Assembly: GCF_003984625.1 (NCBI RefSeq)
Contig: NZ_RWKH01000003.1
Coordinates: 209,881-273,880, forward strand
Length of the DNA stretch: 64,000 nucleotides
Direction: 5' to 3'
DNA from: Variovorax sp. DXTD-1
GTDB taxonomy: Bacteria > Pseudomonadota > Gammaproteobacteria > Burkholderiales > Burkholderiaceae_C
The notes below the pieces were generated by a model. The model did no database searches. It was not told where the DNA came from and saw only the letters and a list, made by a program, of their open reading frames with translations. This document shows positions 55,968 through 64,000 of the stretch, in pieces (position 1 is the stretch's first letter; each line of letters opens with the position of its first letter). A program made the translations under genes and the position numbers.

Positions 55968-56832
55968 AGGCCACCTCCTGCGCGCTGCGCTGCACCGGCA
56001 AGGGGCGCGACGTGATGGGTTCGCGCGCCTCGCGCTCGCGGCGACGCACCAGCTCGTCGATTTCGCGGCCCAGCGCCGTCTTGCGCTCTTCGGCCGACGC
56101 ATCGAGCACCGCAAACTGCTCCACCAGGCGGCCCTTCTCCAGAATGGCCACGTTGCGGCACAGCACCTCGACCACCGAGAGCTCGTGCGTCACGATGACG
56201 ATGGTCACGCCGATCTTCTGGTTGATGTCGCGCAGCGTTTCGAGCAGCGCGCGCGTGGTTTCGGTGTCGAGCGCCGAGGTGGGCTCGTCGCACAGCAGCA
56301 CCTGCGGCCGCGGCGCCAGCGCACGCGCAATGGCCACGCGCTGCTTCTGCCCGCCCGAAAGCTGGGCCGGGTAGGTGTCGATCTTCTCGGCCAGCCCCAC
56401 CAGGGCCAGGCACTCGCGCACGCGGGCGTCGATTTCGGCCTTGGAATGGCGGCCGTGTATCTTCAGCGGGAACGCCACGTTGTCGAACACCGTGGCGTTC
56501 TGCAGCAGGTTGAACTGCTGAAAGATCATGCCGATGTTCTGGCGCATGTCCCGCAGCTCGCGGCGCGAGAGCGTCGTCAGGTCGCGCCCGCCCACAAAGA
56601 CCTTGCCCGCATCGGGCCGCTCCAGCAGGTTGATGAGGCGCAGCAAGGTCGACTTGCCCGCGCCGCTCTTGCCGATCAGGCCGAACACGTCGCCCTGGTG
56701 AATGTCGAGCGAGAGCGACTGCACGGCGTCGAACACCTCGCCGCTGGGCAAGGCAAAAGACTTCTGCACCGATTGAAGTCGGATGACCGGCGCCGCGTTG
56801 CCGCGGGCCGTATCAGGCGAATGGTTGGTCAT
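55960..56832 (-). CDS. metN: Methionine ABC transporter ATPase MetN, lacking the NIL domain
   Basis: A 290-residue ABC ATPase. Walker A GKSGAGKST, signature LSGGQKQRVAIARAL, Walker B VLLCDEPTSALD and the H-loop IVTHEL are intact. E. coli MetN is 343 residues, with a C-terminal ACT-like NIL domain that senses methionine; here the sequence ends in a short Arg/Glu-rich tail instead. The start ATG at 56832 lacks a good ribosome-binding site. Confidence 0.92.
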   Translation of the reverse strand: MTNHSPDTARGNAAPVIRLQSVQKSFALPSGEVFDAVQSLSLDIHQGDVFGLIGKSGAGKSTLLRLINLLERPDAGKVFVGGRDLTTLSRRELRDMRQNIGMIFQQFNLLQNATVFDNVAFPLKIHGRHSKAEIDARVRECLALVGLAEKIDTYPAQLSGGQKQRVAIARALAPRPQVLLCDEPTSALDTETTRALLETLRDINQKIGVTIVIVTHELSVVEVLCRNVAILEKGRLVEQFAVLDASAEERKTALGREIDELVRRREREAREPITSRPLPVQRSAQEVAYV

Positions 56833-57070
56833 GGAGAGGAGGCACGGCCCGCGCTGAAGCGGGCCGCGGAGTTCGCAAAAAGGTGCCGAGTATGAAAACA
56901 AAATCGTCAAAAGGGAACGAACAAATCGGCGCTTGCTTATGCATGAAAAAGCATAAGCATTGAAGAAGCTCGGCGAACAACGCCATATCGATATGCGCAT
57001 TGGTTCGTTCCCAAACCGGCGGGGCAATGCCACATTCGCGGCCTTACTTTTTTTGATTTCGCGCAACAAC
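56833..57070. promoter_or_regulatory. Divergent promoter region between metN and metQ2
   Basis: About 240 bases with AT-rich patches. It contains a nine-base perfect inverted repeat described separately. No coding frame here is convincing. Both methionine-uptake transcripts probably start within it. Confidence 0.5.
56934..56959. promoter_or_regulatory. Inverted repeat, possible operator for methionine uptake genes
   Basis: TGCTTATGC and its exact complement GCATAAGCA flank an eight-base spacer (ATGAAAAA). It is midway between the divergent metN and metQ2 genes, so a dimeric regulator could control both. It does not match the MetJ box well (AGACGTCT), and MetJ is rare in betaproteobacteria, so another regulator is likely. 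Confidence 0.4.
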
Positions 57071-57889
57071 ATGCACAGCACCCTTCGCCGCCGCACCCTC
57101 GCCCTTGCAACCATTGCGGGCGCACTTTTCTTCACCGGTAGCGCCGCCTTCGCGCAAGACAACAAGACCGCCATCAAGGTGGGCGTGTCCGTCGGCAACG
57201 GCGAGCAGATCTTCGAAGTGGTGAAGAAGGTCGCCGCCAAGGACGGCCTGAACATCCAGGTGGTGGTGTTCAACGACTACCAATTGCCCAACGCCGCGCT
57301 GGCCTCGGGCGACCTGGACGCCAACGCCTTTCAGCACCAGCCTTTCCTGGACAACCAGAACAAGGCCCGCGGCTTCGACATCGTGCCCGTGGGCCTCACC
57401 ATCACGGCGCCGCTGGGCTTCTACTCGCGCAAGATCAAGTCGATCGACCAGTTGCCCGACGGCGCCTCGGTCGGCATCCAGAACGATCCGTCGAACGGCA
57501 ACCGCGCCTTGCTGCTGCTGCAGACGGCGGGCCTCATCACGCTGAAGCCCGAGGCGGTGAAGAACAACAACGCCACGCCGCTCGACGTGGTGAGCAACCC
57601 CAAGAAGCTGAAGCTGGTGGCGCTGGACGCGGCCCAACTGCCGCGCTCGCTCGACGACCTGGTCATTGCCGCCATCAACAACGACTACGCCGAGAAGGCC
57701 GGCCTGTCGCTCGCCAAGGACGCCGTGATCAAGGAGGCCCCGAAAAGCCCCTACGCCAACCTGATTGCCGTGCGCCGCGCCGACAAGGACAAGCCATGGG
57801 CCAAGCGGCTGGTTGCGGCCTACCAGTCGGCGGAGGTGAAGAGCTTTATCGAAACGCAGTTCAAGGGATCGCTTGTCCCCGCGTTCTGA
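57071..57889 (+). CDS. metQ: Second methionine-binding protein, MetQ/NlpA family
   Basis: A 272-residue periplasmic binding protein, signal peptide ending AAFAQD, no lipobox. VVVFNDYQLPNAALASGDLD and NAFQHQPFLDNQ match the MetQ family, with NDPSNGNRALLLLQ in the binding cleft (Gly-Asn where the other copy has Leu-Ala). Divergent from metNIQ by 238 bases. There is no second ATPase or permease, so it probably shares MetNI with the other copy and may take a slightly different amino acid. Confidence 0.9.
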   Translation: MHSTLRRRTLALATIAGALFFTGSAAFAQDNKTAIKVGVSVGNGEQIFEVVKKVAAKDGLNIQVVVFNDYQLPNAALASGDLDANAFQHQPFLDNQNKARGFDIVPVGLTITAPLGFYSRKIKSIDQLPDGASVGIQNDPSNGNRALLLLQTAGLITLKPEAVKNNNATPLDVVSNPKKLKLVALDAAQLPRSLDDLVIAAINNDYAEKAGLSLAKDAVIKEAPKSPYANLIAVRRADKDKPWAKRLVAAYQSAEVKSFIETQFKGSLVPAF

Positions 57890-57900
57890 CTTTGCCTTCC

Positions 57901-58010
57901 TCCCTCCCCCGCTGGGGGAGGGCCGGGGTGGGGGCACGACGGCCTCCAAATAAGCACAGCGCTCGATCGAAGCCCGCCCCCATCCCAGCCTTCCCCCAGC
58001 GGGGGAAGGA
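57901..58010. repeat. Pair of inverted 35-bp GC-rich REP-like repeats
   Basis: Two 35-base copies, 57901-57935 and 57976-58010, face each other across 40 bases. Each contains the palindrome CCCCCGCTGGGGG and a tail GGGGTGGGGGC (or its complement); they differ at few positions. Such paired palindromes between genes are common in Comamonadaceae genomes and resemble bacterial REP/BIME elements. They separate metQ2 from prfB and may also help end the metQ2 transcript. Confidence 0.7.
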
Positions 58011-58090
58011 GCAATACAGGGGCTCTCCTGGGCAACGGTGCGGTCCATGAGAAAATGTCCGGTTTCCCCCGAACACAGTCAGGACACCCC

Positions 58091-59195
58091 ATGGACGCAG
58101 AACAAATCAACCAAATCGGCGCAACCCTCGCGGACCTGAGCGCCCGGACGGCCGATTTACGGAGGTATCTTTGACTACGATGCCAAAGCCGAACGCCTGA
58201 GGACGGTCAACGCATCGCTCGAAGACCCGAACGTCTGGAACGACCCCAAGAAGGCCCAGGAACTCGGCCGCGAGAAGAAATCGCTCGACGACGTGGTCGT
58301 GACGCTCGACCGCTTGACCAGCGGCTTGTCTGACAACGCCGAGCTTTTCGAGATGTCGAAGGAAGAAGGCGACATGGACGGCTTGCAGTCCATTGCCGAT
58401 GACGCCGCCGCGCTCGAAGCCGACATCAAGCAGCTCGAATTCCGCCGGATGTTCAACAACCCGGCCGATCCGCTCAACGCCTTTGTCGACATCCAGGCCG
58501 GCGCCGGCGGCACCGAGGCTTGCGACTGGGCCAGCATGCTGCTGCGCCAGTACCTGAAGTACGCCGAGCGCAAGGGCTTCAAGACGCAGATCGAAGACGA
58601 AACCCCCGGCGACACCGCCGGCATCAAGGGCGCGACCATCAAGGTGGAAGGCGACTACGCCTTTGGCCTCTTGCGCACCGAAACCGGCGTGCACCGCCTG
58701 GTGCGCAAGTCGCCGTTCGACTCGTCGGGCGGGCGCCACACCAGCTTTGCTTCGATCTTTGTGTACCCGGAAATCGACGACTCCATCGAGATCGAGATCA
58801 ACCCTTCGGACGTGCGCACCGACACCTTCCGCGCAAGCGGCGCGGGCGGCCAGCACATCAACAAGACCGACTCGGCCGTGCGCCTGACGCACATCCCCAC
58901 CGGCATCGTGGTGCAGTGCCAGGACGGCCGCAGCCAGCACAGCAACCGCGACGTGGCGTGGAAGCGCCTGCGCTCGCGCCTGTACGACCACGAAATGCGC
59001 AAGCGCCAGGAAGAGCAGCAAAAGCTCGAAGACAGCAAGACCGACGTGGGCTGGGGCCACCAGATTCGCAGCTACGTGCTGGACAACAGCCGCATCAAGG
59101 ACCTGCGCACCAACGTCGAAGTCTCGGCCACGCAAAAGGTGCTCGACGGCGACCTGGACGTGTTCATCGAAGCCTCGCTGAAGCAAGGCGTGTAA
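58091..59195 (+). CDS. prfB: Peptide chain release factor 2, programmed +1 frameshift
   Basis: Release factor for UAA and UGA. The first 27 codons (from ATG 58091) end at CTT TGA; GGAGGTATCTTTGAC is nearly the E. coli shift site, with an internal Shine-Dalgarno GGAGG three bases before CTT. Skipping T58172 joins it to the second frame (58173-59195), for 367 residues in all. The second part has the GGQ motif [15 protein letters not shown] and SPF tripeptide in [10 protein letters not shown]. The intact autoregulatory site lets RF2 level control its own synthesis. Reads as join 58091..58171, 58173..59195. Confidence 0.96.
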
Positions 59196-59198
59196 TCG

Positions 59199-59888
59199 AT
59201 GAGCCTGACCCACGACAAGGTCGAAGCCTTCATCTTCGACATGGACGGCACCATGATCGACTCCATGCCGTGGCATGCGCGCTCGTGGGTGGAGTTTGTG
59301 GCGCGCCACGGGCTCAAGCTCGACGTGACCGACATTCTTGCGCGCACCACGGGCCGCACCGGCGCCGAGTGCATGCGCGAGCTGTTCGAGCGCGAACTGG
59401 CCGACGACGAATGCCAGGCCCTGGTGCACGAGAAAGAAGAAATCTACCGCGCCATGTTCAGCGACAACTTCACCGAGGTGGCCGGCTTCACCGCCTTTGC
59501 CAAGGCCGCCGTGGCGCGCGGCCTGAAGGTGGCCGTGGGCACGGCGGGCGACCGGCACAACATCGAGTTTGCGATGTCGCGCCTGAAGATGGACCCACTG
59601 CCGCTGGCCATTGTGGGCGGCGACGAAGGCTTTGCCGGCAAGCCCACGCCCGAGATTTTCTTGGAAGCCGCGCGCCGCATTGGCGTGCCGCCCGAGCGCT
59701 GCATCGTGTTTGAAGATGCGCCCTTCGGCATCGAGGCTGCGCGCCGCGGCGGCATGCGTGCCGTGGCCGTGTGCAGCACCCATACCGCCGCCGAGCTTGC
59801 CGGCCCCCATGTGATTGCCGCCGTTCGCGACTACGACGAACTCGCCCATTCGAATTTTCTGGAGACACTCGATGCTGCTGCAGCGTGA
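59199..59888 (+). CDS. HAD-family phosphatase (beta-phosphoglucomutase-like)
   Basis: A 229-residue HAD hydrolase. Motif I is FIFDMDGTMIDSM, motif II is in VAVGTAGD, the lysine is in GKPTPEIFLEAA and motif IV is VFEDAPFGIEAA. The cap domain is the alpha-helical type of beta-phosphoglucomutase-like proteins. Starts three bases after prfB; its end overlaps pepN by 17 bases. Substrate unknown. Confidence 0.92.
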   Translation: MSLTHDKVEAFIFDMDGTMIDSMPWHARSWVEFVARHGLKLDVTDILARTTGRTGAECMRELFERELADDECQALVHEKEEIYRAMFSDNFTEVAGFTAFAKAAVARGLKVAVGTAGDRHNIEFAMSRLKMDPLPLAIVGGDEGFAGKPTPEIFLEAARRIGVPPERCIVFEDAPFGIEAARRGGMRAVAVCSTHTAAELAGPHVIAAVRDYDELAHSNFLETLDAAAA

Positions 59889-62586
59889 CGCCCAAGGGCA
59901 ACCGATTGCCATTCGCCGCGAAGACTATGCCGCTCCGGCATTCTGGATCGACACCGTCGACCTGACCTTCGACCTCGACCCCGCCAAGACCCGCGTGCTC
60001 AACCGCATGCAACTGCGCCGCAACCCCGACGTGCCGGCCCAACCGCTGCGCCTGGACGGCGACGAGCTGAACCTGGCCCGCGTGCTGGTCAACGGCCAGG
60101 GCGCGTCGTTCCGCATGGAAGGCGAGCAGCTCGTGATCGATGGTTTGCCCGACGCCTTCGAGCTCGAGATCTTCACCACCTGCTGCCCCATCAAGAACAC
60201 CAAGCTGATGGGCCTGTTCGTGAGCGAAGACACCTTCTTCACGCAGTGCGAGGCCGAAGGCTTCCGCCGCATCACGTACTTCCTGGACCGCCCCGACGTG
60301 ATGGCGATGTACACGGTAACGCTGCGCGCCGCCAAGGCCGCCTACCCCGTGCTGCTGTCGAACGGCAACCTGGTCGAGCAGGGCGACCTGCCCGAGGGCC
60401 GCCACTTTGCCAAGTGGGTCGACCCCTTCAAGAAGCCCAGCTACCTGTTTGCGCTGGTGGCCGGCAAGCTGGTGGCGCGCGAGCAGCGCATTACCGCGCG
60501 CAACGGCAAGGAGCATTTGCTGCAGGTGTACGTGCGCGCCGGAGACCTCGACAAGACCGAGCACGCGATGAACTCGCTGGTCAACTCGGTGCTGTGGGAC
60601 GAAGCCCGCTTCGGCCTGCCGCTGGACCTGGACCGCTTCATGATCGTGGCCACCAGCGACTTCAACATGGGCGCCATGGAGAACAAGGGCCTGAACATCT
60701 TCAACACGAAGTACGTTCTGGCCAACCAGGCCACCGCCACCGATGCCGACTACAGCAACATCGAAAGCGTGGTCGGCCACGAGTACTTCCACAACTGGAG
60801 CGGTGACCGCGTCACGTGCCGCGACTGGTTCCAGCTCTCTCTGAAAGAAGGCCTGACCGTCTTCCGCGACCAGGAGTTCAGCCAGGACCTGTGCGCCGAC
60901 GCCTCGGCCCGCGCCGTGAAGCGCATCGAAGACGTGCGCGTGCTGCGCACCGCCCAGTTCCCTGAAGACGCGGGCCCCATGGCCCACCCGGTGCGGCCAG
61001 ACAGCTACATCGAGATCAGCAACTTCTACACCGTCACCATTTATGAAAAGGGTGCCGAGGTGGTCCGCATGATGCAGACGCTGGTCGGCCGCAAGGGCTT
61101 TGAAAAGGGCATGACCCTTTACTTCGAGCGCCACGACGGACAGGCCGTGACCTGCGACGACTTTGCCCAGGCCATTGCCGATACCAACCCCGATTCGGAG
61201 CTGGCCCGCCTGCTGCCGCAGTTCAAGCGCTGGTACAGCCAGGCCGGCACGCCGCGCCTTGCCGCCCACGGCGTGTACGACGCGCAAGCGCGCAGCTACA
61301 CCCTGAGCATCGTGCAAAGCTGCCCGCCCACGCCGGGCCAGCCGACCAAGGAACCGTTCGTTATTCCGGTGAACATTGGCCTGCTCGATGCCAGCGGCCG
61401 CGAACTGCCGCTGCAGCTCGAAGGCGAAACCGAAGTAACCCGCGGCGCGCCGGGCACGCCCTGCACGCGCACCGTGGTGCTCTCGCGCGCCGGCGAGCAA
61501 ATTACCTTTGTCGGCCTCGACGCCGAGCCCGTGCCTTCCATCTTGCGCGGCTTCAGCGCGCCGGTGATTCTCGACTTCGAGTACACCGACGCCCAACTGC
61601 TGACGTTGCTGGCCAACGACCCCGACCCGTTCAACCGCTGGGAAGCCGGCCAGCGCCTGGGCCTGCGCGCCGCGCTGCAAGGCATTGCGGCGCTTGCGAC
61701 CGACACCACCCCGGTGCTGAACGACGCGTATCTGGACGCCATGCGCAGCGTGCTGCGCAACCCCAAGCTCGACGCCGCCTTCAAGGAACTGGTGCTCACC
61801 CTGCCTTCGGAAACCTACATTGCCGAGCAGCTCGACGTGGTCGATCCGCAGCGCGTGCACCTGGTGCGCGAAGCCATGCGCGCCCAGCTGGCCACCGCCC
61901 TCTTCCAGGACTGGCAACAGGTCTACGAAGAAAACCACGACACCGGCGCCTACACGCCCGACCCCACCTCTTCAGGCCGCCGCGCGCTCGCCGGCATGGC
62001 GCTGAACTTCTTGTGCCTGGCGGCGCGCTCTTCGGGCGACACCGTGTGGCCCGGCAAGACGCTGCAGCGCTTCAAGGACGCCGGCAACATGACCGACCGC
62101 TTCAACGCGCTCAACGCGCTGGTGGCGTCGGGCCACACCTTGGCCGCGCAGGCGCTCGCGCGCTTTCACGCCCTGTTCAAGGACGAAGCGCTGGTCATCG
62201 ACAAGTGGTTTTCGCTGCAGGCCGGCGCGCCCGACCGCGGCGGCGACATCTTGCCGCTGGTCAAGCAGCTGATGAAGCACCCGGACTTCTCCATCAAGAA
62301 CCCCAACCGCGCCCGCAGCGTGATCTTCAGCTACTGCAGCGCCAACCCCGGAGCGTTTCATCGCCCCGACGCGGCCGGCTACGTGTTCTGGAGCGAGCGC
62401 GTCATAGAGCTGGACGCCATCAACCCCCAGGTGGCCGCCCGCCTTGCCCGCGCGCTCGACCGCTGGAGCAAGCTGGCCGAGCCCTACCGCAGCGCCGCGC
62501 GCGAAGCCATTGCCCGCGTGGCCGCCAAGCCCGACCTGAGCAAGGACACGCATGAAGTCGTGACCCGCGCCCTGGCCGGCAACTGA
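59872..62586 (+). CDS. pepN: Aminopeptidase N
   Basis: A 904-residue M1 zinc aminopeptidase. The exopeptidase motif is [10 protein letters not shown] near 266 and the zinc site [16 protein letters not shown] near 300, with the third ligand glutamate downstream in [15 protein letters not shown]. Full E. coli PepN length. GGAGA precedes the ATG at 59872, inside the end of the HAD gene. It degrades N-terminal residues of peptides in the cytosol. Confidence 0.96.
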   Translation: MLLQRDAQGQPIAIRREDYAAPAFWIDTVDLTFDLDPAKTRVLNRMQLRRNPDVPAQPLRLDGDELNLARVLVNGQGASFRMEGEQLVIDGLPDAFELEIFTTCCPIKNTKLMGLFVSEDTFFTQCEAEGFRRITYFLDRPDVMAMYTVTLRAAKAAYPVLLSNGNLVEQGDLPEGRHFAKWVDPFKKPSYLFALVAGKLVAREQRITARNGKEHLLQVYVRAGDLDKTEHAMNSLVNSVLWDEARFGLPLDLDRFMIVATSDFNMGAMENKGLNIFNTKYVLANQATATDADYSNIESVVGHEYFHNWSGDRVTCRDWFQLSLKEGLTVFRDQEFSQDLCADASARAVKRIEDVRVLRTAQFPEDAGPMAHPVRPDSYIEISNFYTVTIYEKGAEVVRMMQTLVGRKGFEKGMTLYFERHDGQAVTCDDFAQAIADTNPDSELARLLPQFKRWYSQAGTPRLAAHGVYDAQARSYTLSIVQSCPPTPGQPTKEPFVIPVNIGLLDASGRELPLQLEGETEVTRGAPGTPCTRTVVLSRAGEQITFVGLDAEPVPSILRGFSAPVILDFEYTDAQLLTLLANDPDPFNRWEAGQRLGLRAALQGIAALATDTTPVLNDAYLDAMRSVLRNPKLDAAFKELVLTLPSETYIAEQLDVVDPQRVHLVREAMRAQLATALFQDWQQVYEENHDTGAYTPDPTSSGRRALAGMALNFLCLAARSSGDTVWPGKTLQRFKDAGNMTDRFNALNALVASGHTLAAQALARFHALFKDEALVIDKWFSLQAGAPDRGGDILPLVKQLMKHPDFSIKNPNRARSVIFSYCSANPGAFHRPDAAGYVFWSERVIELDAINPQVAARLARALDRWSKLAEPYRSAAREAIARVAAKPDLSKDTHEVVTRALAGN

Positions 62587-62609
62587 TAAGCAAGGAACAC
62601 AGGAAGCAC

Positions 62610-63623
62610 ATGGCTCAACAAAAGATCTCCCTCACCCGCTACCTCGTCGAACAACAGCGCGCCGACGGCCTCATTCCCGGCCAGCTGCGCCTGCTGCTCG
62701 AAGTGGTCGCCCGCGCCTGCAAGAGCATCAGCCAGGCCGTCAACAAGGGCGCGCTGGGCGGAGTGCTCGGCACCGCCGAAAGCGAAAACGTGCAGGGCGA
62801 AATCCAGAAGAAGCTGGACATCATCGCCAACGAAGTGCTGATCGAGGCCAACGAATGGGGCGGCCACCTCGCGGCCATGGCCAGTGAGGAAATGGAAACC
62901 ATCCACGTGGTGCCCAACCGCTACCCGCAGGGCGAATACCTGCTCATGTTCGACCCGCTCGACGGCAGCAGCAACATCGACGTGAACGTGAGCATTGGCA
63001 CCATCTTCAGCGTGCTGAAGAAGCCTGATGACACCCCCGGCGTGCAGGAAGCCGACTTTCTGCAGGCCGGCACCCAGCAGGTAGCCGCCGGCTACTGCAT
63101 CTACGGCCCGCAGACCACCCTGGTGCTTACCGTGGGCAACGGCGTGGCCATGTTCACGCTCGACCGCGAGCAAGGCAGCTTTGTGCTCACACAGGAAGAC
63201 ATCCAGATTCCGGCCGATACCAAGGAATTTGCAGTCAACATGAGCAACATGCGCCACTGGGACGAGCCCATGAAGCGCTACATCGACGAGTGCCTGGCCG
63301 GCAAGGAAGGCCCGCGCGGCAAAGACTTCAACATGCGCTGGATTGCCAGCATGGTGGCCGACGTGCACCGCATCTTGATGCGCGGCGGCGTGTTCATGTA
63401 CCCGTGGGACAAGCGCGAACCCGAAAAGGCCGGCAAGCTGCGCCTGATGTACGAGGCCAACCCCATGAGCTGGCTGGTGGAGCAGGCCGGCGGCGCCGCC
63501 ACCAACGGCAAGCAGCGCATCCTGGACTTGAAGCCCACCAAACTGCACGAGCGCGTGAGCGTGATGTTGGGTTCGCGTAACGAAGTCGAGCGTTTGACCA
63601 AGTACCACACCGAAAAGGCCTGA
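62610..63623 (+). CDS. fbp: Class I fructose-1,6-bisphosphatase
   Basis: A 337-residue gluconeogenic phosphatase. The metal-binding [20 protein letters not shown] motif is intact, as is the substrate-binding region with [15 protein letters not shown] and [20 protein letters not shown]. Length is normal for the family. It follows pepN by 23 bases and may share its transcript; AAGGA lies upstream of the ATG at 62610. Confidence 0.97.
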   Translation: MAQQKISLTRYLVEQQRADGLIPGQLRLLLEVVARACKSISQAVNKGALGGVLGTAESENVQGEIQKKLDIIANEVLIEANEWGGHLAAMASEEMETIHVVPNRYPQGEYLLMFDPLDGSSNIDVNVSIGTIFSVLKKPDDTPGVQEADFLQAGTQQVAAGYCIYGPQTTLVLTVGNGVAMFTLDREQGSFVLTQEDIQIPADTKEFAVNMSNMRHWDEPMKRYIDECLAGKEGPRGKDFNMRWIASMVADVHRILMRGGVFMYPWDKREPEKAGKLRLMYEANPMSWLVEQAGGAATNGKQRILDLKPTKLHERVSVMLGSRNEVERLTKYHTEKA

Positions 63624-63632
63624 CGGTGTTGC

Positions 63633-63638
63633 TATAAT
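63633..63638 (+). promoter_or_regulatory. Promoter -10 element of the tRNA-Thr gene
   Basis: A consensus TATAAT lies 11 bases before the tRNA-Thr 5' end, followed by a GC-rich discriminator. The -35 region is inside the end of fbp and has no good consensus. Confidence 0.6.
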
Positions 63639-63648
63639 CCGAGGCTTC

Positions 63649-63724
63649 GCCGGTGTAGCTCAGTCGGTAGAGCAGCTCATTCGTAATGAGAAGGTCGGGT
63701 GTTCGATTCATCTCTCCGGCACCA
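63649..63724 (+). tRNA. tRNA-Thr (CGT)
   Basis: A 76-nt cloverleaf with encoded CCA. Anticodon loop TTCGTAA gives anticodon CGT, D arm AGCTCAGTCGGTAGAGC, T arm GTGTTCGATTC. The acceptor stem GCCGGTG/CTCCGGC has one T-T mismatch at pair 6. Close to E. coli tRNA-Thr(CGT) elsewhere. Confidence 0.95.
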
Positions 63725-63747
63725 CATACAGGGAACCGTTCCCTCTG

Positions 63748-63774
63748 AAAACCGCCCTTCGGGGCGGTTTTTTA
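63748..63774 (+). terminator. Rho-independent terminator after tRNA-Thr
   Basis: A 10-base stem AAAACCGCCC / GGGCGGTTTT with a TTCG tetraloop, followed by a T-run (TTTATT). A strong intrinsic terminator 24 bases after the tRNA. Confidence 0.9.
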
Positions 63775-64000
63775 TTGCCCATCGAATTTGGGTTTTCCCG
63801 CAACTTCCCGATTTTTCCTTGCTCGCTTGCGCAAAATTTGTGCCCAAGAATGCGTATGAGCCGATACGACGGAAGCGGCCGATACCCCCTGGGCTTAGCG
63901 CCTGCAGCGGCCTGAACCTGATAGGTGACGGCGCCGTTGCTTCAAATTGATGCCTATAGATGGCTTCCAGCTAACTTTAGATGGACAGCGCCGTCTACAC
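63775..64000. other. Gene-free right end of the window
   Basis: About 225 bases with no supported gene. The base composition is lower in GC than the rest of the window and frames here are short and without ribosome-binding sites. Possibly the upstream region of a gene beyond the edge, or the start of an element inserted at the tRNA. Confidence 0.4.

Noticed and set aside
56934..56959. MetJ box or S-box/SAM riboswitch before metN
   Set aside because: The repeat does not match the MetJ consensus, and no riboswitch-like multi-helix structure could be recognised.
58091..58295. prfB as a pseudogene with an in-frame stop
   Set aside because: The stop lies in the conserved programmed frameshift site of RF2, so the gene is functional.
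59488..61938. Long minus-strand frame across the HAD and pepN genes
   Set aside because: pepN and the HAD gene have complete family motifs on the plus strand; the opposite frame is a composition artefact.

Overview
The window is high-GC, densely coded bacterial chromosome with betaproteobacterial gene content (order Burkholderiales, family Comamonadaceae; a Variovorax-like genome is the best guess). Pointers are a FAAL-started lipopeptide siderophore cluster of the variochelin/cupriachelin type, a Bug/TctC binding protein, the folC-SPOR-cvpA-purF-metZ block, the gltX-tRNA array and REP-like GC-rich palindromes. This is inference from gene content; no database search was possible. Long open frames antisense to real genes are everywhere, as expected at this base composition, and were left out.

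Layout. 1-6.4 kb (minus strand): the start of a lipopeptide siderophore cluster. It reads from a Fur-boxed ECF sigma factor through a lone FecR N-terminal domain, an MbtH protein, a type II thioesterase, an Sfp-type phosphopantetheinyl transferase and a TauD-like hydroxylase into an NRPS (FAAL-carrier-condensation) that runs off the left edge. 6.6-11.99 kb: a solitary ParB-like protein, a YSC84-type lipoprotein, a LysR regulator divergent from a D-threonine-aldolase-like enzyme plus RidA, and a secreted HExxH protein. 11.99-13.7 kb: an unusual membrane protein that looks like an ABC-exporter membrane domain fused to a degenerate phosphotransferase fold. 13.7-29.7 kb: a giant two-gene surface system (2681-aa DUF11/SdrD-B repeat protein coupled to a 1437-aa OmpA plus outer-membrane-barrel protein), flanked by a divergent response regulator and a 7TM-DISM histidine kinase.

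29.8-34.7 kb: PAP2 phosphatase, a membrane protein, a frameshifted LysR gene and a small catabolic operon (amidohydrolase plus TctC binding protein), then a PfpI-family protein. 34.8-42.1 kb (minus strand): folC, SPOR protein, cvpA, purF, metZ, gltX, then tRNA-Ala, tRNA-Glu and tRNA-Asp with a terminator. 42.2-53.3 kb: housekeeping genes (ArsC-like, ppnP, argG, murB, yajQ, plsY, ybaK) mixed with small envelope proteins, a DUF2975/HTH/proline-rich trio, an aldo/keto reductase and an alpha/beta hydrolase. 53.3-57.9 kb: a methionine-uptake locus, metN-metI-metQ with a degenerate acireductone-dioxygenase-like cupin and an Asp/Glu-type racemase downstream, and a second metQ divergent. 58.1-63.8 kb: prfB with its programmed +1 frameshift, a HAD phosphatase, pepN, fbp and tRNA-Thr.

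Most noteworthy for follow-up: the DUF11/SdrD-barrel gene pair with its adjacent two-component genes; the secreted HExxH protein overlapping a transporter-TMD/pseudokinase fusion; and the degenerate ARD-like cupin in the methionine operon. None is proven to be a new system; each is stated below with what would refute it.
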